This document shows, piece by piece, positions 47,034-53,868 of a stretch of DNA of 54,076 nt. How positions within the stretch are numbered: the first letter of the stretch is position 1; each line of letters opens with the position of its first letter. The notes under the pieces were generated by a model. That model saw only the letters and a list, made by a program, of their open reading frames with translations. It had not been told where the DNA came from and searched no databases. Both the position numbers and the translations under genes were made by a program. Origin of the DNA: a virus; IMG/VR virus record IMGVR_UViG_3300044951_001863, positions 1 through 54,076 of that record, one strand, 5' to 3'.

Positions 47034-47567
47034 ATGAAAAAAGTATTATTAATTATTGGATTGTTTTTTCTTTTATCATCTTGTGTAGGATATCAAAATG
47101 TTTCATCCCAACCAAGAATAACACATATCTTGGCAGTTAATGAATTGGGCCAGCAAGTGCAAGTTCCATTATCCACATTTTCAAACCAATTAGACCCATA
47201 TTATTATAATAATTGGAGATTTTATTGGGGAAATAATTGGTATAATGGTTATAATTGGTGGTTTTATTTTGATGACCCTTATTGGAGACCAAGAATTTAT
47301 AATTATTATTATTCTTATCCGGTATATTATAATAATGGGTATAGAGTTGCAAGAAATAATGGTTATAGAGGAAGAGAATATCGTAGAGATGAAACACCAT
47401 CTGTTGGAGGACAAAGAGGTGGAAGACAAGAAACTCCGTCAGTAAGACCACAAAGAACAGAAACCCCGTCAGTAAGACCTCAACAAGAATATAGACCTGA
47501 AACACCTTCGGTTAGGCCACAAAGTGGTGGGAGAGGAACAACATCACCTTCATCAGGAAGACGATAA
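47034..47567 (+). CDS. Lipoprotein with Tyr-rich domain and ETPSVRPQ repeats
   Basis: 177 residues. MKKVLLIIGLFFLLSSC is a lipoprotein signal peptide with lipobox LSSC (Cys17), so it should be anchored in the host envelope. The middle is rich in Tyr, Trp and Asn (WRFYWGNNWYNGYNWW). The C-terminus has four or more ETPSVRPQ-type repeats rich in Arg and Pro. A phage lipoprotein of this sort may block superinfection by binding receptors; this is inference. TATTTAT box 14 bases upstream. Confidence 0.82.
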   Translation: MKKVLLIIGLFFLLSSCVGYQNVSSQPRITHILAVNELGQQVQVPLSTFSNQLDPYYYNNWRFYWGNNWYNGYNWWFYFDDPYWRPRIYNYYYSYPVYYNNGYRVARNNGYRGREYRRDETPSVGGQRGGRQETPSVRPQRTETPSVRPQQEYRPETPSVRPQSGGRGTTSPSSGRR

Positions 47568-47589
47568 ACTTTTTTTTCACATATTAAGG

Positions 47590-47596
47590 TATTTAT
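47590..47596 (+). promoter_or_regulatory. TATTTAT box, 13 bases before ATG
   Basis: GGTATTTATAATAAAAC upstream of the 54-residue gene at 47610. Confidence 0.5.
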
Positions 47597-47609
47597 AATA
47601 AAACAAAAC

Positions 47610-47774
47610 ATGAAACACATATTGAATAATTTATCGGAAGAAGAAAAAAATGCCATCCGTGAACAACACACAGGAGGAATGAAAGTAATGACTGAGAATT
47701 TCTCTAAATTAATAAATTCAAAGCTTGGTGATTCAAAACCATTGGTTAATGAACAAGAAAAAAAAGTGAAATAA
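47610..47774 (+). CDS. Small tagged-type protein (54 residues)
   Basis: MKHILNNLSEEEKNAIREQH is the LSEEEKNxIxEQH form of N-terminal tag, followed by TGGMKVMTENFSKLIN and ending NEQEKKVK. It lies 7 bases before the GH16-like gene and has its own TATTTAT box. It may be a tag-only scaffold-like protein. Confidence 0.65.
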   Translation: MKHILNNLSEEEKNAIREQHTGGMKVMTENFSKLINSKLGDSKPLVNEQEKKVK

Positions 47775-47781
47775 ACAATTT

Positions 47782-48642
47782 ATGAGTAAATTATCTAAAT
47801 TTTATGACCGAATAAAAAAACTATTTCGTCGTAATAAAAAATCATTATCATTAACAACTTATAATGTCACATTTGATTCAGATTGGACCAGCGATTGGTG
47901 TAATATGTCTCCAATAATTGAAAATTCAACCGTTACCTTTAATGCTGGTAGAGTTGTTTCAACCCATGGGTTTAAAAACATTTCTAAAATTACTGCAACA
48001 ATTGACCTATCAGGAATGGAACCAACCGAAATTCAAAAAAACAATTGGTTAAATGCTTCGTTTTATATGGTGAATAGTGCAACCCAACCTAAAGGGACTA
48101 ACTATTGTGACGCAGGTAATTCAGGGTCTCCATATTGTAATGAAATTGACTTTATGGAAACTAATGGTAATAGAATACTTCAACAAACAATTCATTTAAA
48201 TAACAAACAAAGATTTGAATATTCTTATAGTGAAGCAATTCTGAGTGATGATTGTTACACTCAAAGTAATTTATCTAATAACCCTGGTGAAGGAACTCAT
48301 AGTTTAGTTGATGTTATTGATGTAACAATTCCATTTGATATGGAAGTTACTTTTAATTCTGATTACACAAATATGAGTATTATTTTAACTCAAAATGGTG
48401 TGAGTATTTTAACATATGATGTATTAAACAATGGAGGTGCTGATGGTACAACCATAGATATGTCATCATTAAAATCGTCAATGTCTGTTGGTTGGTGGAT
48501 AACACCTTCATATTGGGAAGTATATTCCCCTAAAGGTCCTTATGATTCTCCTTGGTTTACAGGAGATTGTTATAACGATAAGTTATGTAATGCGGGATGG
48601 AAACTATCAAATGTGGTAGTGACCGCTGAATCACAAATATAA
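47782..48642 (+). CDS. GH16-like glycoside hydrolase
   Basis: 286 residues. After a basic N-terminus comes a concanavalin-like beta sandwich with EIDFME at 121-126, the ExDxxE catalytic motif of family GH16 (laminarinases, agarases and relatives). Several Cys pairs suggest disulfides. No secretion signal is seen. It could cut host capsule or exopolysaccharide, or act as a virion depolymerase. It follows the small tagged gene by 7 bases. Confidence 0.78.
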   Translation: MSKLSKFYDRIKKLFRRNKKSLSLTTYNVTFDSDWTSDWCNMSPIIENSTVTFNAGRVVSTHGFKNISKITATIDLSGMEPTEIQKNNWLNASFYMVNSATQPKGTNYCDAGNSGSPYCNEIDFMETNGNRILQQTIHLNNKQRFEYSYSEAILSDDCYTQSNLSNNPGEGTHSLVDVIDVTIPFDMEVTFNSDYTNMSIILTQNGVSILTYDVLNNGGADGTTIDMSSLKSSMSVGWWITPSYWEVYSPKGPYDSPWFTGDCYNDKLCNAGWKLSNVVVTAESQI

Positions 48643-48650
48643 TATTAACC

Positions 48651-48678
48651 AACCCCTCCCACAAAGAGGGGTTTTTTA
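48651..48678 (+). terminator. Intrinsic terminator
   Basis: AACCCCTC and GAGGGGTT around CCACAAA with a T-run. Confidence 0.9.
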
Positions 48679-48679
48679 T

Positions 48680-48709
48680 TTGACATATACAAATAAAAAC
48701 TTATTATTG
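48680..48709 (+). promoter_or_regulatory. Host-type promoter, leaderless, TATTATTG variant
   Basis: TTGACA at 48680, 19 bases between TTG and TA, TATTATTG at 48702-48709, then 4 bases to the ATG at 48714. Confidence 0.65.
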
Positions 48710-48713
48710 GTTT

Positions 48714-48935
48714 ATGGAAATGAATGTAATAATAGGAAAAGTTGATTATTTAATCACAGATGAAAGTACAATTCATCAAGGTGAAGAGTTAGTTTTTGAA
48801 ATAAGAAATCGTAGTAGTGATAATATTAATGATAGTTCATTTATTATTGGGGCCTTTGATGACTTATTAGGGGCACCAATTAAAAAAGTATGGAAAATTA
48901 TAGGAAAAACACCTGTAAAGGGCAATAAATCTTAA
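48714..48935 (+). CDS. Uncharacterised 73-residue protein
   Basis: MEMNVIIGKVDYLITDEST, a small beta-rich protein with a basic end (KKVWKIIGKTPVKGNKS). Leaderless start behind a host-type promoter. No family recognised. Confidence 0.65.
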   Translation: MEMNVIIGKVDYLITDESTIHQGEELVFEIRNRSSDNINDSSFIIGAFDDLLGAPIKKVWKIIGKTPVKGNKS

Positions 48936-48957
48936 TACCCAAACTAAAAGGTTAGAG

Positions 48958-48964
48958 TATTTAT
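48958..48964 (+). promoter_or_regulatory. TATTTAT box, 5 bases before ATG
   Basis: GAGTATTTATTAGAGATGG precedes the gene at 48970. Confidence 0.58.
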
Positions 48965-48969
48965 TAGAG

Positions 48970-49332
48970 ATGGAATATATTATAACCGAACAACAATTAA
49001 ATAATTGGAAGCGTAACAACGCCATTTTAGAATTTATCAATGATAAATTAATTCCATATGATGGATTTAAATCACCATATGATGATAATGAGCCTGAGTA
49101 TTTTTTTTCTTTGGTAGGGATGCCTGAATTTGACGACTACGACCATATGTGGTGGGTAAGTTGTAATAACCATGATATCAATACAAGTATGGATTGTCCA
49201 TTCTTGGTATTACCAAAAGGGATTTATGGGTCATTTGATGCTTATTTTGGTGAAGATTCTTGGAAACCAATGGTAAAAGAATGGTTTGAAGGACATACGG
49301 GTCTTCAAGTAAATGATGTTGGAACTTTTTAA
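48970..49332 (+). CDS. Tagged small protein, F-W family
   Basis: 120 residues. MEYIITEQQLNNWKRNNAIL tag; C-terminal YFGEDSWKPMVKEWFEGHTG and LQVNDV. Closest to the gene at 23811, on the other strand 25 kb away. Confidence 0.8.
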   Translation: MEYIITEQQLNNWKRNNAILEFINDKLIPYDGFKSPYDDNEPEYFFSLVGMPEFDDYDHMWWVSCNNHDINTSMDCPFLVLPKGIYGSFDAYFGEDSWKPMVKEWFEGHTGLQVNDVGTF

Positions 49333-49344
49333 TTAAAAATTAAT

Positions 49345-49379
49345 TTGTTTTGTCACAAATTTATTCTATATTTGTGACA
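49345..49379 (+). promoter_or_regulatory. Host-type promoter covered by a perfect operator-like dyad
   Basis: TTG (49345-49347), 19 bases, TATATTTG (49367-49374). The inverted repeat TGTCACAAAT (49351-49360) and ATTTGTGACA (49370-49379), 9 bases apart, spans the promoter. A dimeric repressor site is the simplest reading; no T-run follows, so it is not a terminator. Confidence 0.7.
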
Positions 49380-49401
49380 GTATAATTTAATAATTAAAAA
49401 T

Positions 49402-49572
49402 ATGACACCAGAAGTTTCAAAACAAGTAGAAGACTACGCAAAAAACAATTACAGACAATTATTTGGTAAAGATGACACCTTATTCATCAAGGAGTATGAT
49501 TCTCATTTCACAGTTGTGAAGAGTCAAACAGGTTCTCCGTTAATTTTGGGCAAATCAATTTTAGAGAATTAA
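49402..49572 (+). CDS. Small protein controlled by the dyad promoter (56 residues)
   Basis: MTPEVSKQVEDYAKNNYRQL, then LFIKEYDSHFTVVKSQTGSP and a short helix. It starts 22 bases after the dyad, and its stop overlaps the next ATG by one base. No recognisable DNA-binding motif. With the next gene it forms a two-gene operon. Confidence 0.68.
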   Translation: MTPEVSKQVEDYAKNNYRQLFGKDDTLFIKEYDSHFTVVKSQTGSPLILGKSILEN

Positions 49573-50129
49573 TGGCAAATACCATGACCACTTATGTTAA
49601 GGTTGAGAATCTTAACGAAGAAACTTTTATTAAATTAAAAGAACTTCTTGTAAGTAAAAGTGATGACACTTTATATGTGGATATTGTAAATAATATCAAT
49701 AAATTATACGGGACTGAGTTTAGTGAACCTGATAATTTTATGGATAGAGAATGGATGACCGAGAATGTTGGTTCCAAATGGATTACCATTGAATCTGAAA
49801 TAGACGAGTATTCATCAGATGTTGATTTAGTAATTGAGTCAGCTTGGAGTGTTCCGACAGAGTATTTACAAAAACTTGTTGAAGTACTTGGTGGAGACAC
49901 CGTTGTTTATGGAACATATGAAGATGAAGGGTATGCCCCTATTGGTGCATTTGTATACGCCGTAGACTACGACGATATTGAAGATTATGAAGAGGGGATT
50001 GATTTTGAAGAGATGATGAACGATGATGATTATCATGACGAAATTTATGATAACTTATATCAACTTAGAGATTCGTTATATGAGGGTTATCGTGAAGTGA
50101 TGGATGAACGAAAAATTGAAGAAAATTAA
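49572..50129 (+). CDS. Uncharacterised acidic protein (185 residues)
   Basis: MANTMTTYVKVENLNEETFI, then a mostly acidic body with Asp/Glu stretches (DYDDIEDYEEGIDFEEMMND). Coupled to the small gene before it. It resembles acidic DNA-mimic or anti-restriction proteins in charge only. Ends at a terminator. Confidence 0.75.
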   Translation: MANTMTTYVKVENLNEETFIKLKELLVSKSDDTLYVDIVNNINKLYGTEFSEPDNFMDREWMTENVGSKWITIESEIDEYSSDVDLVIESAWSVPTEYLQKLVEVLGGDTVVYGTYEDEGYAPIGAFVYAVDYDDIEDYEEGIDFEEMMNDDDYHDEIYDNLYQLRDSLYEGYREVMDERKIEEN

Positions 50130-50143
50130 CATAATGAAAAAAG

Positions 50144-50170
50144 AAACCCTCAACTATGTTGGGGGTTTTT
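50144..50170 (+). terminator. Intrinsic terminator
   Basis: AAACCCTCAACTATGTTGGG and GGTTTTT. Confidence 0.85.
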
Positions 50171-50181
50171 AATTTCAAAAC

Positions 50182-50188
50182 TATTTAT
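50182..50188 (+). promoter_or_regulatory. TATTTAT box, 5 bases before ATG
   Basis: CTATTTATTTAACATG precedes the gene at 50194. Confidence 0.58.
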
Positions 50189-50193
50189 TTAAC

Positions 50194-50787
50194 ATGAAAT
50201 ACATTATAACTGAAGAACAATATAAAAGATTTGTAAAAAGTAGTCCCGTGTTACAAAACGCAATTACAAAATACCTAAATCAATATATTGAAGAAGGTCA
50301 GAGAAAAATCACACAAAAATCTCGTAATTATGGTAATCTTCGGGAGGATTGGTGTGTTGATGGGGTAGAGGCGATTACAGCAATATTTTATTTTGAAGAT
50401 GAAAATTTTGAAGGGGGACACTTAATTGTTTCTAAAAACTTTATTAAAACAATACAATCTTTGTTTACCGTTAAAGAATCTTTTGTGCTACATGTGATTG
50501 AAGAGTGGTATGAAGATATTATGATACCTAAATTTGAAGAAATGGTTGGTGAAACGGGATTATATGTTGATGACATTGGTGTTGTTGAAAGAGACCATGA
50601 GTGTATACCTGAGCCAATAAAACCTGAAGGTATTACTGACGATGAAATGATTGACTTCATTGATAAAAATACAGGGTATAAAAGACAAGAAATTATTAAT
50701 CAAATTGAATCAGGAGAAAGAGACCTTGAAGATTTCTATTTAGATATTGTTGATACGGTTAAACGACACGAAATTTTAGGATTTTAA
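50194..50787 (+). CDS. Tagged protein, F-W family, extended (197 residues)
   Basis: MKYIITEEQYKRFVKSSPVL tag, then IQSLFTVKESFVLHVIEEWY and VGETGLYVDDIGVV. About 60 further residues follow with a small helical domain (DDEMIDFIDKNTGYKRQEII). Own TATTTAT box and terminator. Confidence 0.78.
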   Translation: MKYIITEEQYKRFVKSSPVLQNAITKYLNQYIEEGQRKITQKSRNYGNLREDWCVDGVEAITAIFYFEDENFEGGHLIVSKNFIKTIQSLFTVKESFVLHVIEEWYEDIMIPKFEEMVGETGLYVDDIGVVERDHECIPEPIKPEGITDDEMIDFIDKNTGYKRQEIINQIESGERDLEDFYLDIVDTVKRHEILGF

Positions 50788-50810
50788 ATTTTGAAATCAA
50801 ATAATAATAT

Positions 50811-50838
50811 AACCCTACTTTATTAAGTGGGGTTTTTT
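50811..50838 (+). terminator. Intrinsic terminator
   Basis: AACCCTACTTTATTAAGTGG and GGTTTTTT, with one bulge. Confidence 0.8.
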
Positions 50839-50841
50839 GTT

Positions 50842-50849
50842 TATTTTTG
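50842..50849 (+). promoter_or_regulatory. TAnnTTTG -7 element
   Basis: TATTTTTG 8 bases before the ATG at 50858; no TTG at -33. Confidence 0.45.
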
Positions 50850-50857
50850 TTTGTATT

Positions 50858-51028
50858 ATGGAATCTAGAGAATTTGAAGAGTATATGGAACTTAAATTGA
50901 CAAGAGGTCTTTACGAGTTTATGCTTACTCTTGACACTATTAGTGAAAAACAAAAAAACACAATTTATCGGGTTATGAATGGGATGACAAATAAAGTTGT
51001 GCATATCATTCCTAATGAGTATTTATAA
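50858..51028 (+). CDS. Small helical protein (56 residues)
   Basis: MESREFEEYMELKLTRGLYE; a longer upstream reading crosses the promoter. Amphipathic helices, last codons overlapping the next gene's TATTTAT box. Function unknown. Confidence 0.65.
   Translation: MESREFEEYMELKLTRGLYEFMLTLDTISEKQKNTIYRVMNGMTNKVVHIIPNEYL
51020..51026 (+). promoter_or_regulatory. TATTTAT box, 5 bases before ATG
   Basis: It lies within the last codons of the preceding gene and 5 bases before the ATG at 51032. Confidence 0.55.
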
Positions 51029-51031
51029 GTA

Positions 51032-51892
51032 ATGAAAAAAATACACACACTTACCGAATCTGACCTTGAGAAAGTTGTAAGAACTGTCTTAGAAAGTTTT
51101 AATCCAAAAGAATACCAGGATGAAGACTTTGTTGAAGTTTTTGTGAACTATTTTAGACCATGGGTTAAAAAAAACCACGGTGATGAAATAGGTCAATACC
51201 CTCTTTCTTTATTGATTAAAAATCATATGAAAGAATTTGCAGAAGATTATGGCGCTGCTGATGTGGTTACAGGTTATTATGGTGCTTATCGTACTATGGT
51301 TAATGTTGGAAGAGAATTAGCACAAAAAGGCGTTCACAAAATGCCAAGTCTTAAAAATGAAGGACTTTTTCTTGAAAGGTACAAAAAGGCGATTACTTTT
51401 TTTACTGATAGGTTAGAGTTACCTGAATGGATAACACTTAATTTAACTGAAGATTCTCCTTATGTTGTAAATGGTTTTTTTAGTGTTGATTTTGATAAGT
51501 CAATTCGTGATAAATCTGAAAAAAATTATCGAGCCGCGGAATTGGGAAATGACTTTATGGAAACATTAACTAATTTTATTGGTGTTGAAATTGGTAGTGT
51601 TACCCACGGAAAATTAGATTTAAATATGAGTGGTGCATTTGTATATCAGGGGGTCGATGAATGGGTCAAACAAACATTAAATAAAGAAATAAAAAAGAAA
51701 ATTAGAGCTCTCCCTAATTCCCAAGTATTACACTCAGTGAAATTTAATACATCAACTAATAATGTTGGTGGACTAATTAACTTAACTTTTAAAAGTAATG
51801 CGTGGAGACATACATCAACTTTTACTGAAGAAGTTCGTGAGTTAATACAAAGTTTGGGATATAATACCGATAGATTAAGAGTACAGCATTAA
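51032..51892 (+). CDS. Tagged protein (286 residues)
   Basis: MKKIHTLTESDLEKVVRTVL is the long tag form with L-T-E. The first ~100 residues after it are helical (EFAEDYGAADVVTGYYGAYR), followed by a mixed domain with NGFFSVDFDKS and a helical GVDEWVKQTLNKEIKKKI. No catalytic motif recognised. It is followed after one base by a nuclease-like gene, so they are probably coupled. Confidence 0.75.
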   Translation: MKKIHTLTESDLEKVVRTVLESFNPKEYQDEDFVEVFVNYFRPWVKKNHGDEIGQYPLSLLIKNHMKEFAEDYGAADVVTGYYGAYRTMVNVGRELAQKGVHKMPSLKNEGLFLERYKKAITFFTDRLELPEWITLNLTEDSPYVVNGFFSVDFDKSIRDKSEKNYRAAELGNDFMETLTNFIGVEIGSVTHGKLDLNMSGAFVYQGVDEWVKQTLNKEIKKKIRALPNSQVLHSVKFNTSTNNVGGLINLTFKSNAWRHTSTFTEEVRELIQSLGYNTDRLRVQH

Positions 51893-51893
51893 T

Positions 51894-52754
51894 ATGAAAT
51901 TAATAAAAGAACAAAGAGAAGGTGACCATGAGTCAATATTCAACTCGTTGAATAAGTTAAAATCTTGGTTATCAAGAAATGATGGTTTAGGTTTACAATC
52001 AATAATCGATAATATTCTTGATGAAATCAAAACAAATATTGGAGAAGATGATATTGAAAGATATATTATGGGGGTCAATATCTTAAAAGATAACGGTAAA
52101 ATCAATGATTACACTTATAATAGATTTTTGGAAAGTCTTCCAAGTAAAAGATTAGTTTATATTGATGGTAAATGGCATCCTGTTAACAAATTAAACACAA
52201 ATTTTTCCGATTTAGCTAAACTTTTAACCGATTTGTTATTTTTATCTAAAAATAATGGTCGTCCAGCCGCTACTGAAATTATTAACACAATAAGTAATTC
52301 CAAAGATGAAGATGAGGTAAAAGAAGTATTATTGAAGTATAAAGACAACTTATCAGGTCTTTTTAGTCAATATTTGAGTTCTCCCAATGAATTATTGGAT
52401 TACACTACCAATATTAGAAGAAATTCTGAATGGGGAGAAAAAATTGAAAATGAAGTTGCCGATACAATTGGGTCAATACCAGGTTATGAATTATTATACC
52501 AAGGTGGAGACGGAGATTTTATTGATATGATATTCTCAACAGATTTAATTTTCAAATCTTCAAGAGGTGAGGTAAAAACAATACAAGTGAAATCAAGTGA
52601 AGGACAAGGTGAGTCATTCAAGAAAGATGTTAGTAAAGGAAGACATAAAGCCGTGGACATTTTAATTTATCCACAGAAAGATGTGTTTGTAATTTACTCT
52701 GTTAAAGATAACGATACCAAAACAATTAAAAGAAAAAAACAACCCTTCTCCTAA
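51894..52754 (+). CDS. Nuclease-fold protein with tag-like start
   Basis: 286 residues. The N-terminus MKLIKEQREGDHES contains I-K-E. The helical body ends in a PD-(D/E)XK-like region: GDGDFIDMIF at about 205-214 and IQVKSSEGQGE at 230-240 (D...QxK), then HKAVDILIYPQKD strands. This order fits Holliday-junction-resolvase or restriction-type nucleases with Q in place of E. A terminator overlaps the stop codon. Confidence 0.68.
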   Translation: MKLIKEQREGDHESIFNSLNKLKSWLSRNDGLGLQSIIDNILDEIKTNIGEDDIERYIMGVNILKDNGKINDYTYNRFLESLPSKRLVYIDGKWHPVNKLNTNFSDLAKLLTDLLFLSKNNGRPAATEIINTISNSKDEDEVKEVLLKYKDNLSGLFSQYLSSPNELLDYTTNIRRNSEWGEKIENEVADTIGSIPGYELLYQGGDGDFIDMIFSTDLIFKSSRGEVKTIQVKSSEGQGESFKKDVSKGRHKAVDILIYPQKDVFVIYSVKDNDTKTIKRKKQPFS

Positions 52755-52766
52755 GAAGGGTTTTTT
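52741..52766 (+). terminator. Intrinsic terminator overlapping the gene end
   Basis: AACCCTTCTCCTAAGAAGGGTT with T-run; the stop codon is within the loop. Confidence 0.88.
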
Positions 52767-52802
52767 GTTTACAAATTTTGGTGATGAGATTACTTTTATC
52801 TT

Positions 52803-53189
52803 ATGGAAACACCCAAAGTTATTAATGTGATTGAATGTGATGGTTGCAAAATCCCAAAAGGTTGGGGCGAAGAAATCATTATTGCCAATCATGAATTATA
52901 TTGCGGAAAATTACTTCGGTTTAGACAAGGCGCAAAATTCTCAATGCATTATCATATGATTAAGGATGAGACTTGGTATGTGAATGAAGGTGAATTTATT
53001 TACCGATGGATTAATACCGAAACCGCAGAAGTAATTGAACAACATCTTAAAGTTGGTGATGTGGTTAGACAAAGACCAGGTCAACCTCATCAATTGGAAG
53101 CAATAACCGATGGGGTAGTGTTTGAAGTATCAACAGAACATTTTGATTCAGATTCATATAGAGTATGGAAGGGAGACAGCCAAAAGTAA
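52803..53189 (+). CDS. Cupin-domain protein
   Basis: 128 residues, a single cupin barrel: FSMHYHMIKDETWYVNEGEF (His-x-His and Glu ligands), then GDVVRQRPGQPHQLEA as motif 2. Similar to mannose-6-phosphate isomerase-type cupins. In this operon it may be a sugar-phosphate isomerase or epimerase of the heptose/surface-sugar route. Overlaps the HAD gene by 25 bases. Confidence 0.85.
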   Translation: METPKVINVIECDGCKIPKGWGEEIIIANHELYCGKLLRFRQGAKFSMHYHMIKDETWYVNEGEFIYRWINTETAEVIEQHLKVGDVVRQRPGQPHQLEAITDGVVFEVSTEHFDSDSYRVWKGDSQK

Positions 53190-53470
53190 TTTATGTAGAC
53201 ATCGATGGGACAATTTGCACAATAGCAAAACCTTATTCTGATGCAGCACCACGATTAGAACAGATATCTAAAATAAATAAATTGTATGACCAAGGTAATA
53301 CAATTGTTTATTATACTGCAAGAGGTGCGGCAACAAAAGTTGACTATGTAGAATTAACAAAACAACAACTTAACGATTGGGGATGTAAATTCCACGAACT
53401 AAGGATGAACCATAAACCACATTATGATTTATACATTTGTGATAAGTCAATAAGGATAGAAGAACTATGA
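53165..53470 (+). CDS. HAD-type phosphatase, small
   Basis: 101 residues. YVDIDGTICT (D12, D14), YYTARG and YDLYICDKS correspond to HAD motifs. Without a cap domain, it resembles the small HAD proteins found next to LPS-sugar genes, such as GmhB-type heptose bisphosphate phosphatases, though it is shorter. It overlaps both neighbours. Confidence 0.78.
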   Translation: MEGRQPKVIYVDIDGTICTIAKPYSDAAPRLEQISKINKLYDQGNTIVYYTARGAATKVDYVELTKQQLNDWGCKFHELRMNHKPHYDLYICDKSIRIEEL

Positions 53471-53868
53471 AAAAAGTTTGGGTAAATGGAACATTTGATG
53501 TTCTTCATGCCGGACATCTTAAGATGTTGGAATACGCCAAATCTTTAGGTGTGTTAGTGGTTGGAATAGATTCGGACAAAAGGGTGAAAGAACTTAAAGG
53601 TGAGAGTAGACCATTTAATAATGTTGAGGATAGAAAATATTTTCTTCAGTCATTAAAATTTGTGGATGAAGTCGTGGTGTTTGATTCAAGAGAAGAACTA
53701 ATTAATTGTGTGAAAGAATATCAACCTGATTATATGGTGGTTGGTGATGACTATAGGAATGAAATTGTTTATGGTAGTGAACACGCAAAAGAATTAGTGT
53801 TTTATAAAAAACTACTAGATTATAGTACAACAAAAATATTGAAGTATGAGAATAATAGTAATAGGTGA
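53467..53868 (+). CDS. HldE-type adenylyltransferase (heptose-1-phosphate)
   Basis: 133 residues. VNGTFDVLHAGHLKMLEYAK (HAGH at 14-17), a GESRPF segment and DYSTTKIL near the end are the signature of the RfaE/HldE C-terminal domain and of glycerol-3-phosphate cytidylyltransferase. The FNNVEDRKYFLQSLKFVDEV segment fits HldE. It overlaps the kinase gene by 23 bases, reproducing the two halves of bifunctional HldE as separate, reversed genes. Confidence 0.87.
   Translation: MKKVWVNGTFDVLHAGHLKMLEYAKSLGVLVVGIDSDKRVKELKGESRPFNNVEDRKYFLQSLKFVDEVVVFDSREELINCVKEYQPDYMVVGDDYRNEIVYGSEHAKELVFYKKLLDYSTTKILKYENNSNR

Noticed and set aside
47137-47505. Open frames antisense to the Tyr/Asn-rich lipoprotein
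   Set aside because: Low-complexity reverse complement; the sense frame has a clear lipoprotein signal.
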